DNA from: Bicyclus anynana
Lineage: Eukaryota; Arthropoda; Insecta; Lepidoptera; Nymphalidae
Assembly: GCF_947172395.1 (NCBI RefSeq)
Contig: NC_069093.1
Location: 10,513,561 to 10,577,560, forward strand
Length of the DNA stretch: 64,000 bases
Direction: 5' to 3'
Every line of letters begins with the position of its first letter. Position 1 is the first letter of the stretch. The translations under genes were made by a program, and so were the position numbers. The notes beneath the pieces were generated by a model. The model saw only the letters and a list, made by a program, of their open reading frames with translations. It did not search any database and was not told the DNA's origin. Shown here piece by piece: positions 50,489-62,208 of this stretch.

Positions 50489-51300
50489 TTCGGTTCCATT
50501 CGATTTTTGGTAATTTTACCAAAAGCACTGACACTCGATTTCTACTTAATTAAAGGTCACATTTATAAATAAAATACCCTCACATTTTAGCAATTACTAC
50601 AAGGAAACTCGGTGTAGTGAAGCCAACCGCCCTATGTAGACTGATTGACATTTTAATTATTTGCCCCGTTATGTATACCTTTCCCGTCGCTTAATCACGT
50701 TCACGTTATCGTAGCCGATCGTTAATTTCGTTTCATTTAACGGAATCCAAAATTAAGGTCGAGTTTTTTAGCGTTTTCTGTTCAATTCAACTCGTGCGCT
50801 CTGAATACCATCAATCACCTTTATCTGTGCCTTTATGAAATACAACTGCGTCGCTATATAACCAACAATCTGATACCGATTTAAAAGATCTTTCCAAATT
50901 ACAGGATTTGTTTTTTTATTACTATTTTATAGAGGCAGAGCCTCTATAAAATAGTAAGAAAAATATTAACAAAAAAACAAAAGTAACGAGGTAACAATAA
51001 TAATCGATCTACCTTTTCACTAACTTTGCTTTCGAAGATTATTAGTAGAATTATGTTTTGGAGAGTTATAGGTAAGTAAAAAGTTACACGGACAAAAAAA
51101 CAACGCAGAAAAGCACCACATGATCGGTAAGATCGTGGTCTCGCTCATCTACTGAAGCCATATCTATGTTAATATGTATATTATTATTTTAAAGTTGATG
51201 CCTTTCATTGCAATTATTAGTCAAAAGATATTTTGTACAAAATTTAGAATTTTAATCTTAATATTGACATCATTGTCTTTAATAATCATTTAATTTATTA
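50489..51300. other. Intergenic with perfect 39-bp palindrome
   Basis: AT-rich. At 50919-50957 TTACTATTTTATAGAGGC and its exact reverse complement flank AGA, embedded in T-rich/A-rich flanks. No gene is seen. Confidence 0.6.
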
Positions 51301-51495
51301 CTTTTTTTTTATTGAGAAGAAGTACAATAAGGAACTTAAGCTAACTTACCCTAATAACTATACAAATCATGCCACGTGGAAGGGTGGCAAGAATACTGGC
51401 TGCATTTCCGCGCTGGACAGCCAGGCTGATCCTTTGCGCAAAAAATGAGCCAGCCCTTCTGTCACCAGTTGAGGCAACTAGCTGCGGTGTAATTG
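51301..51495 (-). mobile_element. Non-LTR retrotransposon 3' end with poly(A)
   Basis: A minus-strand frame (51490-51341) is open for 49 codons before TAG. It includes the phrase AQRISLAVQRGNAASILATL, which I associate with C-termini of lepidopteran non-LTR reverse-transcriptase ORFs. About 30 bp further on are AATAAA and a run of nine or more A (T run at 51302-51311). The 5' part is missing. The clade is uncertain. Confidence 0.55.
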
Positions 51496-53377
51496 AAATT
51501 GAAATTGCTTACTTAAAATTAATTAACCTATGATATGAGGTAGATATTGTCGTGCATCCTAATTCCAAAAACACGTAGATCGTTGCGATAAAGTATAAAC
51601 GCGCTTTGTGTTTGCACGTTCTGATTGAGTCTATCGCATTTAGATTGCATGATCAGCCTTTGAAAGCGTATTGTTAGGTAATCGTTGATTCAACAATTTC
51701 TTGGTAACAATCCAAATTACCAGGTTTGTTAATTTATTGAGCTGTCCCTCTTAACACGCAGAGCAAATATTTGAATCGGAATAATTAGAAAGGTCCTGAC
51801 GGCCCGATGAGCATTGATTACATTAAATATATCAATACAACCGTTGTTAACTGTTTTTGGATAATTGTAAACGTAGCATAATTAAATGATACGAGTACCT
51901 GGTTATATTTTATAGTAATTTAAATTTGAAGATCAATTAATTATTTCTTATTTTTAGGCTACTTTGAAAAAAAAGAAAATTTGTATTCAAATCATTTAAT
52001 ATACCTATTGAGGGTTAGCTTTTATATACGCGATTTTTTTTTTAATTTTTTCATTGGTTTTTTATTGATTTTTCGTTATTTAAATGCATATTGTCAGAAA
52101 ATGGCTTGGTAGGTATAATCATATTAACAACAAGGCGACCACATCAAGTAAAATAACAGGCTGTTTTCTTGGAAAATATTAATTAGGTAATAAATTACTG
52201 TTCTTGCACCACTACTACGAATTGTATTTATTAACTGAAGCGATCTTCTGATTTCAGCAACATTTTAAGAGCTATTTCAATGAAAATTATTTAAATATTA
52301 TAGGTGTTGTTTTCCTACATTTTGAATGTAATAAATAAATAATTTTTTATAAATAACTTTTGATTTTAGGAATAATAAATGACATAGTTGTCTTCTAAAT
52401 AAACTAGATACTGTAAAACTTAAGCGTTATACACAGAAAACATATATGTATAAGCCTTAAATTCAATGTGCTAGAAAAAATACAACATTCATTCGGCTAG
52501 CCATAGTAAAAACTCATTGAATTTACCAATAGACGTTGGTTCGGGATAATATTCCTACTCGTGGGTAGGGAACGGTCCATAACATAAAATTTAATTTGTA
52601 CAAGCGTTCAATTAACAAAACAAACTCCTCAATTCAATTTACCAAGTACATACATCACTCAGCGTCTGCTCAATTAATCTCGTACTAAATGCATACTCGT
52701 ATTACGTGATGTACTGCGGCGTAAGGCTGATTACACACGTTGCGTTTAGACCGCAGCAATAGATAGAGCTGAGGTTAATGAACGTCTTGAGTGACGGTGT
52801 ATCACGTTGCGAAATTGCTCACGAAAAACACACTCTTTAAGTTTTATTGTCCTATGAGTGAGCGTACTCTTTGTAGCTTTAATTTTGTTTCTTAAACTCG
52901 TTTTCTGTTTTATTGTTTTCGCATAATATAGATGTAAGTATAGAATATTATACTTACGGGCTACACACAGGACGACACACAACTATAAGCCTACTCAATG
53001 TCGATAAATACAAGACTACATTTCTATCAAAATATGACCTGCACACTTTCTAGAAAAAAACACCATTTACCTCTATTGCGGTCCGCTACATTTATGATGT
53101 AATTTTGTTAACGGCCATACCTTTCATACCGAAATCTAGCGAAGTTACTTGGAATTCTATTTAGAAGTCCTTTATAAAGAACGCTGCAACTACCTACGAA
53201 AATAGAAAAAAAATATATTGTTTAGGAAGAAAAAATGCAAAATATGGACAATGAAATCATTTCATTTGCAATATTTAACTCATTCACCTCTAGCAAGTTC
53301 ATATCGAGTAGTTGAGATTAAAAATGTTAATATGTAATACTCCCACTTAGAACATTTACTTTATAGTTTAAATTCAA
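51496..53377. other. Intergenic, no gene seen
   Basis: Strongly AT-rich. The 78-codon minus ORF at 52746-52982 has no recognisable motif. No shared repeats were found. Confidence 0.5.
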
Positions 53378-53722
53378 TTGGAGTTCCGTTTGTATTACTT
53401 GAGTCGAGTAATGTTAAATGGCACAACTTATTTGTTTACAAAAGAATCTCGTATGCAGCTATTTTCTGCCTTTGTATTGATGTCGTTTGTTCTTTTGTGC
53501 ATAAACGTATATACCAGTACGAAACCTTGCAACGATCAACCGCGTTCCGCTGCGTTTGAAAGCACCGTGTATTTTCCGCCTAGCGCTCGCTTTATTATGA
53601 GAACGTTTCAACTGTTAAGGTTTTTGTTTACTTTGAAATTCACATCAGGCGACACAAACTGTGGCATTCCTTTTGAATCCTGCAAACTGAGGAGCTTAGT
53701 TATATGTACTAACTATGTATAA
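53378..53722 (+). CDS. Unrecognised 114-codon ORF, possible signal peptide
   Basis: This is the longest ORF outside recognisable repeats or foldback DNA. From an internal Met (codon 26, 53453) the protein begins MQLFSAFVLMSFVLLCINVY, a hydrophobic stretch like a signal peptide, followed by a polar region with cysteines (KPCNDQ, NCGIPFESC). The DNA at 53515-53650 is GC-richer than its surroundings. There is no homology I can name, no visible introns and no repeat match in the window. It may be a small secreted protein, an exon piece or a chance ORF. A second hydrophobic patch (TFQLLRFLFTLKF) argues somewhat against a simple secreted peptide. Confidence 0.2.
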   Translation: MEFRLYYLSRVMLNGTTYLFTKESRMQLFSAFVLMSFVLLCINVYTSTKPCNDQPRSAAFESTVYFPPSARFIMRTFQLLRFLFTLKFTSGDTNCGIPFESCKLRSLVICTNYV

Positions 53723-55373
53723 TGGGCGACTCGAGTTCTTCTTTGTGATTTCATTTTAACTTAGTTGATTATTAGCATATTTTGTTTTTCTCTCATTTTC
53801 AGAGTATTTAGTGAATATACCAATGAATGCTATTAAATAAAGCTAAGCAAGCAATCATCTGACAATAATTATCTTTTTTAGACTAGTTAATAATTTTAAA
53901 GTCTAATAAAAAAACCTGATATTTTTTTATTTATGAGTAGGTTAAAGCGGTGCATAAAATAATGAAAAACCCAAAATAAGGTACTTTTGCTCATTATGAC
54001 ACAAATACTACTCGTACACGAGAATAACAGATTTCTTTATATCACGAAGTGTATGTAACCACTATCTCACCTGAAAGCAAGTTAAGTTAGGTAGGAATTA
54101 TATTATGGTCTTCAATTTATAAGGCTATTCTGTTAAAGATAATAAGAAATTAAAACGCATTCCGTGATTTTCAGTAGTTAGTAAGTTAGTTTGGTTTTAC
54201 AATGTCAACTTATGTTGCCTACCGTACTTCAGTAATAGTACATTTCAAGCAATGCTCGGTTTATCTCCGCTGACGTCTTGCATACGTGATGCGAGGGGTT
54301 ATGATGGAAACATTAGAGATAACAAATGGGGGACTGTGTTGCTTTAAACCCCGTTTCACGGCTAAACAATATAAATGGTGTTATATTTTCTTAGCGTGAT
54401 ATTTATTCAAGAGTCTTAAGTGCTGATGTTCGAGCGAGCGCAAATAAGAACGGGGCCGTGAGGTATTTTCATACCTACTTATAAAACAACATGGAAATTA
54501 CGAACAATTTCCATTTTGTACGTAATAGCTATTGACATTATAATTTACTCGTAGGTCTTACATAATGTTTATATTTAATGTTTCATATTATAGTATCTCA
54601 TTATTATGCCGGATAAAATATAAAAATACGTTTTATACTTGGACGGTAGTGGGTTTGAACCGTTGAAACCTGGTATAGTTGGATGCAATCTATATGACGT
54701 TTCCGAACATCGAGCGTTAAACTGCGCACTACAAGATTTTAGGAATCACCGGTAACCCAGGGGCGCAGCGGCAGGGCATCATCCCAAAGCCACGGTTGAT
54801 ACGTCATAATTGCCTGCCGATTCTACTAGGAAGCATATAATTATGATATTAAATTATGTGGGTAATATAAATTAAAGTGTATCAAACTTCTTTTATACTG
54901 ACGCTTAACTGCAATACAGCCCAGTTCCTATAAAAATAATAAATCAAAGTATGCTAGGGCTGACTCTCAGCTTTTATACAATCAAGAAGTTTTGTATCAC
55001 CAGACTTTCAATATAAAACGAAAAATTTAACTATCAACCTTTACCTTTTACCTTGTCGTTTGCAACGTTTAGAAAAAAATCAAAGTTTGAAACGAGCCTT
55101 ATTCTATGAAGAATCCTATCTAATATTTTAGACCACTAAAAAGCTTACCTTAAACAATATTACAAGATTATTACAAGTATCTCAAGTAATAATATTATTA
55201 TTATAATTACTATAAAATACTTAACTCTAATTAAGAATCTTCGAACTCTAGACAACACGTCTAACTAGTTAATCTACAACATAAAGATGTTGTATTTTAA
55301 AGTATTTTGTGCTTATTTTAGTCAAATCTTGTGCGTCGGGCTCGAGTAGGCGTAGGTATAGGTGTTTAGCAGA
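53723..55373. other. Intergenic, no gene seen
   Basis: AT-rich. 54640-54760 contains GTGGGTTTGAACC, a box-B-like scrap without a convincing box A. Confidence 0.5.
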
Positions 55374-55523
55374 GGCGGATTTATAAATTTGCCACCAGTA
55401 GGCTCTTGAATTTTTGCAGCCCCTACTGAACTCTGGAATTCGTTAAGTATCGAATCATATTTGCCCAAATTTGCCGCCCTATGCTCCACCCTACTTAGCT
55501 TACTGGTAAATCCACCACTGGTA
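55374..55523. mobile_element. M8 short inverted-end element
   Basis: GGCGGATTTATAAATTTGCC near the left mirrors ACTGGTAAATCCACCACTGG at the right. AATTTGCCACCAGTAG and AATTTGCCGCCCTATG lie inside. A scrap of the same end occurs near 9145. Confidence 0.6.
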
Positions 55524-55576
55524 CTTAGGTCGGTGCACCTAGGAGTCTATCTGATAGTGGTCGTTTAATTATTTAA

Positions 55577-55954
55577 CACTAGCAGACGCCCGAACTTCAT
55601 CCGCGTGGAATTCTGTTTTTCACAAATCCCGCGGGAACAATGGATTTATTTCGGGATGAAAAGTAGCCTATGTGTTAATCCAGAGTAAAATCTATTTCCA
55701 TTCCAAATTTCAGCCAAATCGCTTCAGTAGCCGCAGCGTAAAAGAGGGACAAACATACCAACACAATTACACACTTACACACAAACTTTCGCCTTTATAA
55801 TTTTAGTGTGAAACGTATGTGTTAATCTAGAGTAAAATCTATTTCCATTCCAAATTTCAGCCAAATCGCTTCAGTAGCCGCAGCGTAAAAGAGGAACAAA
55901 CATACTTACACACTTACTCACAAACTTTCGCCTTTATAATATTAGTGTGATAGT
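55577..55954 (-). mobile_element. HelB Helitron with duplicated 5' half
   Basis: The complete copy is 55577-55811: on the minus strand TCACACTAAAATTATAAAGG to GGGCGTCTGCTAG before a T. Sequence 55812-55954 repeats the 5' half (GTGTTAATCYAGAGTAAAAT through CTTTATAATATTAGTGTGA) a second time, outside the first copy's 5' end. It contains (CACTTACA)-like short repeats. Confidence 0.8.
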
Positions 55955-55985
55955 GTGAATAGTGTGATAGTGTGAATAGTGTGAT
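55943..55985. repeat. Array of the Helitron 5' terminal octamer
   Basis: TAGTGTGA, with an extra A in alternate units, repeated about five times. In the Helitron's orientation each unit is TCACACTA, its 5' terminus. Confidence 0.85.
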
Positions 55986-55997
55986 TATCAGCTATCA

Positions 55998-56072
55998 TCA
56001 CCCTACGCCTGCCACTCCATTGAAGCAGCGTGGTGGGTCTAAGCTCCATATCCTCTCTCCTGTAAGGAGAGC
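55998..56072. repeat. SINE-like fragment (AGCGTGGTGGG family)
   Basis: GAAGCAGCGTGGTGGGTCTA, AGCTCCATATCCTCTCTCC and TGTAAGGAGAG recur in inverse order at 62019-62096 and as scraps at 60322-60372 and 63110-63190. Probably the 3' half of an S1-related SINE. Confidence 0.5.
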
Positions 56073-56078
56073 TGTTAC

Positions 56079-56358
56079 GTTATCAACCCATATTCGGCTC
56101 ACTGCTGAGGTGGAGTCTCCTCAGAATGAGAGGGGTTAGGCCAATAGTCCACCACGCGTTCCCAATGCGGGTTGGCAGACTTCACACACGCAACGAATTA
56201 ATTCTCTGGTATGCAGGTTTCCTCACGATGTTTTCCTTCACCGTTTGAGACACGTGATATTTAATTTCTTAAATGCACACAACTGAAAAGTTGGAGGTGC
56301 ATGCCCCACACCCTCCGAAATCGGAGGCAGAGGTCATATCCACTGGGCTATCACGGCT
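56079..56358 (-). mobile_element. S1 SINE, near full length
   Basis: GTTATCAACCCATATTCGGC to GGGCTATCACGGCTAG, reading as S1 in reverse. The box B region has lost GGTTCGAATCCGGTCC, going from GCATGCCCC straight to ACACCCTCC. Confidence 0.9.
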
Positions 56359-56753
56359 AGGAAGGAGGAGCCGTGGTCTAGTTGTTTGGGGAGGAGAGCT
56401 GTAGTAGGCCGTTAATGTTTGGCTAATATTGTAAAGCACACACTAAAAATACTCATTTCAGTCAAATCACGTATATGTGCGATAAAGGTTTGTGTCGGCA
56501 CGAGGTATATTGTAGACACAGTGAGTGCAGGAGCAACTTTGGCATTCACTCCGTCTTTATAAACTTCCCGAGGCACGTTTCTCAAGTGCCTGGATGCTAT
56601 TTGAATATTACCTTTACATTTTCCTCCTTGTGAAAATGTTGTGTTTTTTATAAGATTAAAAACTTGGTTTTCTTTACACACTTAGACAATAAAATAACGT
56701 TCTGTGTTACATTTGTTTGTCATACGATGCTAAATTTATAACTTCAATGTAAC

Positions 56754-56984
56754 CTTTTTTTTATTCATTACAAGTTAGCCCTTGACTTCAATCTCACCTG
56801 ATGGTAAGTGATGATGCAATCTAAGATGGAAGCGGGCTAACCGTACCGGAACGGTAAATCGCTTGACGGTACGTCTTTGTCGGTAGGGTGGTAACTAGCC
56901 ACGGCCGAAGCCTCCCACCAACCAGACCTGGACCAATTAAGAAAATCTCAATGGGCCCAGTCATGGATCGAACCCAGGACCTCC
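56754..56984 (-). mobile_element. S2 SINE with internal deletion
   Basis: The tail side is intact to GGAAGCGGGCTAAC, then jumps directly to CGTACCGGAACGGTAAATC. This omits about 65 bp (the ACTTGTTAGGAGGAGG to CGACAT section). It ends in the box B region before the head. Confidence 0.85.
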
Positions 56985-57304
56985 GTAGCTAAAGGTGGTC
57001 TTTGTATTATTTGAATCTCCAATCTAAATTCCCTTAGCTTAACTATAATATCATAATTATTTGCAAAATAAAAACATTAGAGAGTAAGTAGAAGCAACTA
57101 ATATAAAACTTATAAGATTATCTAATCCTTTTTCTAAAGATAATATGTATCATACTTAACATCCAATATTCGTAATTGAATATCCAATTATAATAATTAT
57201 CAGTCCACTGCTGCATACAGTCCTCTTGTAAAGTTATAAGAGTTAGTCCAAGTAGGTGAAAGTTTTTGAAACATATGCGCGCTTAATTTGTTATCGCCCC
57301 GTTG

Positions 57305-57636
57305 CAACGACTTGCGGTACGGACGGCTTCAGTGTGCTCGTGGCGTTCGAACCGTCCACATCTCTTGTTTTGTAATTCTTTATAAGTTACTTGGGATAGG
57401 CGGGGAGAGTGACTTGAGTGGAAAAGGGGAGTGTTTGTTAACAGTCAAAGGATCCTTAACCCTACACACAGCGTTCACAAGTGCGTGACTTCACTCAAGG
57501 TCATTCTAGGGTCTTATTTTGGTTACAGTTTGATTTGTTAATTAAGTTATCCTGACAAATGTTGTGAATGATAAACTTTGTTCGAGATTAGTTTTCTTAT
57601 TTGTGTAATCACTTCTGAGTCTGCTAAAATATCATA
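57305..57636 (+). mobile_element. Possible solo LTR, copy 2
   Basis: Counterpart of 11049-11430. It lacks the tandem GACTTTAGTATGC doubling and several G-run bases. Confidence 0.45.
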
Positions 57637-59838
57637 GGTCCTAATTCGTTCTTCCACTATACGTAGTCATCTGCATACCTTTGAGCCTCCACCTTCAAAG
57701 GTTAAGAAGACAACAACACAATGGCTGTAATCTCACCGCAGTGTTTTCTGTCCGCGGGCGGTACGCACGAAACACGGCGCAGTGTTTCAAACTACGAGTG
57801 ATGTTGTCATAATGTGAGATCTTGTAGAAAACCGCCCCAGGCGCGGCGTGGATCTTGTATTTAAATGTAAGACAAAGACGTTAACATGTTATGTACCTAA
57901 TGCCTGCAGCTATGCCCATACATTAGCATCACTAATCGGATTTTAGAAGGGTAGTGTAAATATATTTTACATACACAGCATTACAGCATAGAGTCGACAG
58001 TTATATAGGTTCGACGATCCGTTATTTCCATACATTTCGTCGATTTTCAAAAGTGCCCGCCAAGAAAATAATCTGGTACGTATCTTTAGAACTACCTATT
58101 TGAAGCAACAGTTAGTATTGCACAAATGTTGTAGGATTGCTCTGAAACAAATTATACAGGTTCGATGACTCGTCATTTCTATAGATTTTACTTTTAAAAC
58201 ACATTTATATAGTTTTTACAACTTACATTTATAGCTTCTACGTTGTTTGGCAAATAAGCTAAGTGACTCCTTATAACTCGACTGTTTAAGTTTTGAATTC
58301 GTCTCTATCTCTTTATGTATATAGTATGGTGTTAGAAAGAGATAAATATGATGAATTGGAAACACTGTCGTGTTGCAAAAACATATAACATAGCACTACT
58401 GATGTTTATGACTTTGTTTTATACGATTAAAGTCTCACAGTAAAAGTTTCGTGGCCCGTACAAACTTGTGCAAGTGAGGCAAGAAATTGTAAATTGAATT
58501 AAGAGCTCTTCTTTTCTACGAAATAGAAAAAGATAGAGAGCCTTTGTGATGAACCCTTTGTAGCCCTCTCGAGTTTCTAGGTAGGCACTAATTCGCAATT
58601 CGCTTTGAATCAGTCCTTAACAATGTGATTGCGTTCGTATAAATTAAATTGGCGAACGCTTGGAGTACTTAGGTACCCCTGAATACGTACACTATTACAC
58701 GTAACTTAACTTAACTTAGTAACTTTGTACATTTGTACTGAAATACTAGTCGAAGACGGTGTCGTACCCTTCACAAATACGAAATTCAAAAACGAATACA
58801 TTTTCGAGACAGTACGCCCGGGGCGTCGCATCAGTAATGTTCAATATTATTCAAGAAAAATTACGTTTTTAGATATTTTAAAAACTGTTCACAAAAACTA
58901 AAGAAATAAGATGAAGTATTTTTTTATTGGTAGGTAATTATTGATTATTATATTCATTTACGTAATTGTTGATAGTGTTAAATTTTGAAATACAAATTAT
59001 GAAAAAAGTTTGTATACCTATATGCGGTTGTCAAGGAGACGCGTGATGTTTGTTTTTTTATGGGTTGCTCCGGCTTCACACGTTACTTGTAGAGACTCAC
59101 TCTGTTTACTCTGTGCGTAACATGAAAAAACTAGCTGATACCCGTTTATTTGTATGCGTGTGTGTGCGTGAATTAAGGATTTTTACTATACTTACTTAGG
59201 GAATTCATTATTTTTCGAGAAATATTAGAATCTATCCCTATTCACACATTTCATGTATTTTTTATATTTTACTTAAAAGTAATACAACAAAATGATTCTA
59301 TTCCAAAACCTTTGTCTTGTGTATCTTTATTCGTTTTTGTTCTTTATAAGCTTCCCTGAAACATATGCATTTATAGGTATAGTGAAAATTGCAACCAAAT
59401 CGGATGAGTTTTTGAGAAAATTTAGGACGTAAATAATTACATGTGTATCAACCAATTAATTATATATAGCCTTCTTTTTGGAACAATTGCAACATTAAAA
59501 GTTCTTTGTAAAATTGTGTATCTACGACACTGTACATTTCAATCGGACTGTAGAAAACTACAGCAAGTCATTCGCAATTTGCTCAATAAAAGTTTCCAAT
59601 GGAGCCGGCAGCCAATTCTACAAAACTGCAAAGTAGAGGAGTAAACTTCACCGTCACACCCGCGTCAAATGATTCCCTTTTGACCTCGCCTTATCTTGTC
59701 GAATTCACTCTTGATTGAAGCTTCGAGTGATTGCTCTCTTTAAATAGCAACAACCAATACGGCTCATAACTTTCGTTTATTGAAATGTTAGTTAGCGTTT
59801 GATTTATCTGATTCACTGGACATGGAGTTTCTGCGTTA
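57637..59838. other. Intergenic, weak structures only
   Basis: 57725-57850 is GC-richer (GTCCGCGGGCGGTACG, CAGGCGCGGCGTGG) with loosely inverted ends (AATCTCAC / GTGAGATC). TTATATAGGTTCGACGATCC at 58001 and TTATACAGGTTCGATGACTC at 58151 are direct repeats of about 38 bp, 150 bp apart. No ORF is credible. Confidence 0.45.
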
Positions 59839-60130
59839 TTTTTTTTGTTCTGTACAAGTTAGCCCTTAAGTAAATGATGATACAGTTTAAGATGGAAGCG
59901 GGCTAACACCCATTTCGGTTTCTACACAACATCGTACCAGAACGGTAAATCTCTTGGCGATAGGGTGGTAACTAGCCTCAGCTGAAGCATCCCACCAGCC
60001 AGACCTTTTGAGCTTGATGTTTTCTTAATTGGTCCAAAATCAAGAATCCTCAATCGGCTTAGCCGGAGTTGGAACCCAGGATCTCCGTCTTTAAATCTAT
60101 CGCGCATACCACTACGTCACAGATGCCGTC
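59839..60130 (-). mobile_element. S2 SINE, near full length, diverged
   Basis: TGTACAAGTTAGCCCTTAAG to CACAGATGCCGTC. It has several small deletions and one extra segment (TTTTGAGCTTGATGTTTTC) in the region before the head. Confidence 0.85.
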
Positions 60131-60169
60131 AAAAAGATAGATTCTAATAGTAAATATATACACTTACTA

Positions 60170-60262
60170 CTAGCGGTCAAACTTCGCTTTGACTTATGTG
60201 CAATTCTTCCCTTTGATACCCCTAATCTACCCCTACCCTACCCGACCTACGCCGAGCTCTGC
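60170..60262 (-). mobile_element. HelB Helitron remnant with CCCTA run
   Basis: ACTAGCGGTCAAACTTCGC is a damaged reversed terminus. ATCTACCCCTACCCTACCCG recalls the GGGTA array of 8238-8498 on the other strand. Confidence 0.45.
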
Positions 60263-60826
60263 CAACTGCTTAGGACCCAGTCATTATCATTAAACACTGA
60301 TAATAATACATACATCTTAATCCTCGCCTACCCGCATTGGATAAGCATGGTGGGTAAGCAGCCTGCTGCCAAATGTCCGTTCTGTTAATTAATGAATTTA
60401 ACAAAAACTCTTATCACTACTGATAATGATTGAATCTAGAATCTCTATTTTATTCTACTCTCTGAGCCGTTCATGCACTGAACTTTGTTTGACTTCGTTT
60501 TCGTTCGAAAGTTTGTTATTTCAGGTTATGTTCTTTTCTCTAGCATGGGAATATTTCTTCTACAATATGACCTACTTACTGTTTACTAGAACTACAAACA
60601 CTTACTAAAAATTCCAAAGGAAAAGTTACTGCAAAAAATATTATGTTATTACTATACGTTCAATGTATACTCATAATATTTCTTTACAATAACATAAAAT
60701 GTGCTCCATTTTTCCATTACCTACAACAAATATTACACTACGAGTATAATGTTTTTGTACATTTTTAGTTCGAATATATCTTTCGTTATTCATAATCGAT
60801 TTTAACACTGGAAATGACAGATTCAA

Positions 60827-61012
60827 CATACATCATCATTTTGACCGATGGACCTGTTGAACAAAGCCTCATGTAAGAACCTCCAAATACCACGGTTTTG
60901 AGTCCATAGTAGGGGGTCGATCAACACTGTGTTTTCCGACGCAGTGTTACCATTTCAACTCTTTGGGACCTCAACATTAATCGACTTCGATGTATGTGCC
61001 CTGCCCATTGTC
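60827..61012 (-). mobile_element. RTE LINE 3' fragment, decayed
   Basis: On the minus strand: GACAATGGGCAGGGCACATA, a GTTGAGGTCCCAAAGAG region, AACACTGCG, GTGTTGATCGACCCCC, and a TCCATCGGTCAAAATGATGA end. Confidence 0.65.
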
Positions 61013-61373
61013 AATTTATTTATGCGAATCCTTAATAGTCCAGGATACGAGGAGCATTTTTACAATTATTGTTTATTATAAAATTAATTTTCATGAGTTA
61101 ATTTTCAGTAGCTTGATCTTGATCAACAACTGATAATATGAAGAAAAGATGAAGCTAATCACGGAAAATTAAACCTGATTCCTGGACCTCGGATCCTTGA
61201 CTACGAGAATTAGCTATGTCAGTGATCTATATATAAAGATTGAAAATTAATTGACTGTGTTAAATAAATTTGTTTACTGTCCAGCCCCAAAACCGTTGCG
61301 CTATTTAGTCTGAAAATTCGAAACGGACTAGCAAAAGCAAATCTGTAAGGCTTTTGTGAACCCCTAAACGTAC

Positions 61374-61480
61374 CGGGCACTACGTAATTGTGTTTGTTTT
61401 AGTCGAATTACTCAGTCCCGAGCAAGTGGCGCTGTTAATCGACGCCCTCCCCAAAATCATTAGCAGACAAATGGTACCAT
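61374..61480 (+). repeat. Dispersed repeat (ACTACGTAATTGTG), copy 2
   Basis: CGGGCACTACGTAATTGTG, AATTACTCAG and GCAAGTGGCGCTGTTAATCG match 44389-44515. Confidence 0.65.
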
Positions 61481-61626
61481 TACACTAAGCAGACTGAGTA
61501 TAGACAGTTTTGTGTACATTTTCTCTGCTGACTACAGAATGTAGGGCCACTGTACTACTAATATACATGAAATGTTTTAATTAATTACCAATAATCTCAA
61601 AGCGCCTTTTCTATCATGATCATAAT

Positions 61627-61902
61627 CAAACCATATTCGGCACACTGATGAGCTCGAGTCTCCTCTTAAAATGAGGGGTTAAGCCAAATAGTCCACCACC
61701 TGACAGAGAATTAAGAAAATTCTCTGGTATGCAGGTTTCGTAGCGATGTTTTTCCTTCACCGTTTGAGAAACGTGATATTTTATTTAATAAAATACACAC
61801 AACTGAAAAGTTGGAGGTGCATGACCCGGTACCAGATTTAAACCTATACCCTCCGGAATCCAAGGCAGAGGTCATTCGCACTGGGCTACGAGTATCACGG
61901 CT
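61627..61902 (-). mobile_element. S1 SINE, near full length
   Basis: AAACCATATTCGGCACACTG to GAGTATCACGGC. There is a deletion between CCACCACC and CAGAGAATTAAG and small insertions near the head (TACGAGTATC). Confidence 0.85.
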
Positions 61903-61957
61903 TTTTTATCTTCTATGCGTATAATTAATATCAGCCTATTTTAACAGCCCATTACAG

Positions 61958-62018
61958 AGTCAGTTGAAAGTCCTTGCAAAAGGCCTATGTCTATCGGCTG
62001 TTAAAGATGATGATGACA
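61958..62018 (+). mobile_element. RTE LINE 3' terminus scrap
   Basis: GAAAGTCCTTGCAAAAGGCC, TATGTCTATCGGCTGTTAAA and GATGATGATGA are the last codons and tail of the RTE family. Confidence 0.6.
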
Positions 62019-62096
62019 GAGTCTAGCCCTCTTACTTATAGGAGAGGGGATATGGAACCACCACACTGCTCCATTGCGGATTGGTGGGCTTAGGCA
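62019..62096. repeat. SINE-like fragment (AGCGTGGTGGG family)
   Basis: TATAGGAGAGGGGATATGGA and TGCTCCATTGCGGATTGGTG correspond to 55998-56072 in reverse. Confidence 0.5.
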
Positions 62097-62097
62097 G

Positions 62098-62208
62098 ATC
62101 ATCATCATCATTATCAACCCATATTCGGCTCACTGCTGAGCTCGACTCTCCTCTCAGCATGAGAGGGGTTAGGCCAATAGTCCACCACGATGGCCCAATG
62201 CGGATTGG
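62098..62208 (-). mobile_element. S1 SINE 3' fragment
   Basis: ATCATCATCATTATCAACCC (tail), CTCACTGCTGAGCTCGACTC and GGCCCAATGCGGATTGGG. The head half is missing. Confidence 0.8.

Noticed and set aside
53378..53722. Firm assignment of the orphan ORF to a secreted protein family
   Set aside because: Only a hydrophobic start and a few cysteines are visible; no family motif can be named.
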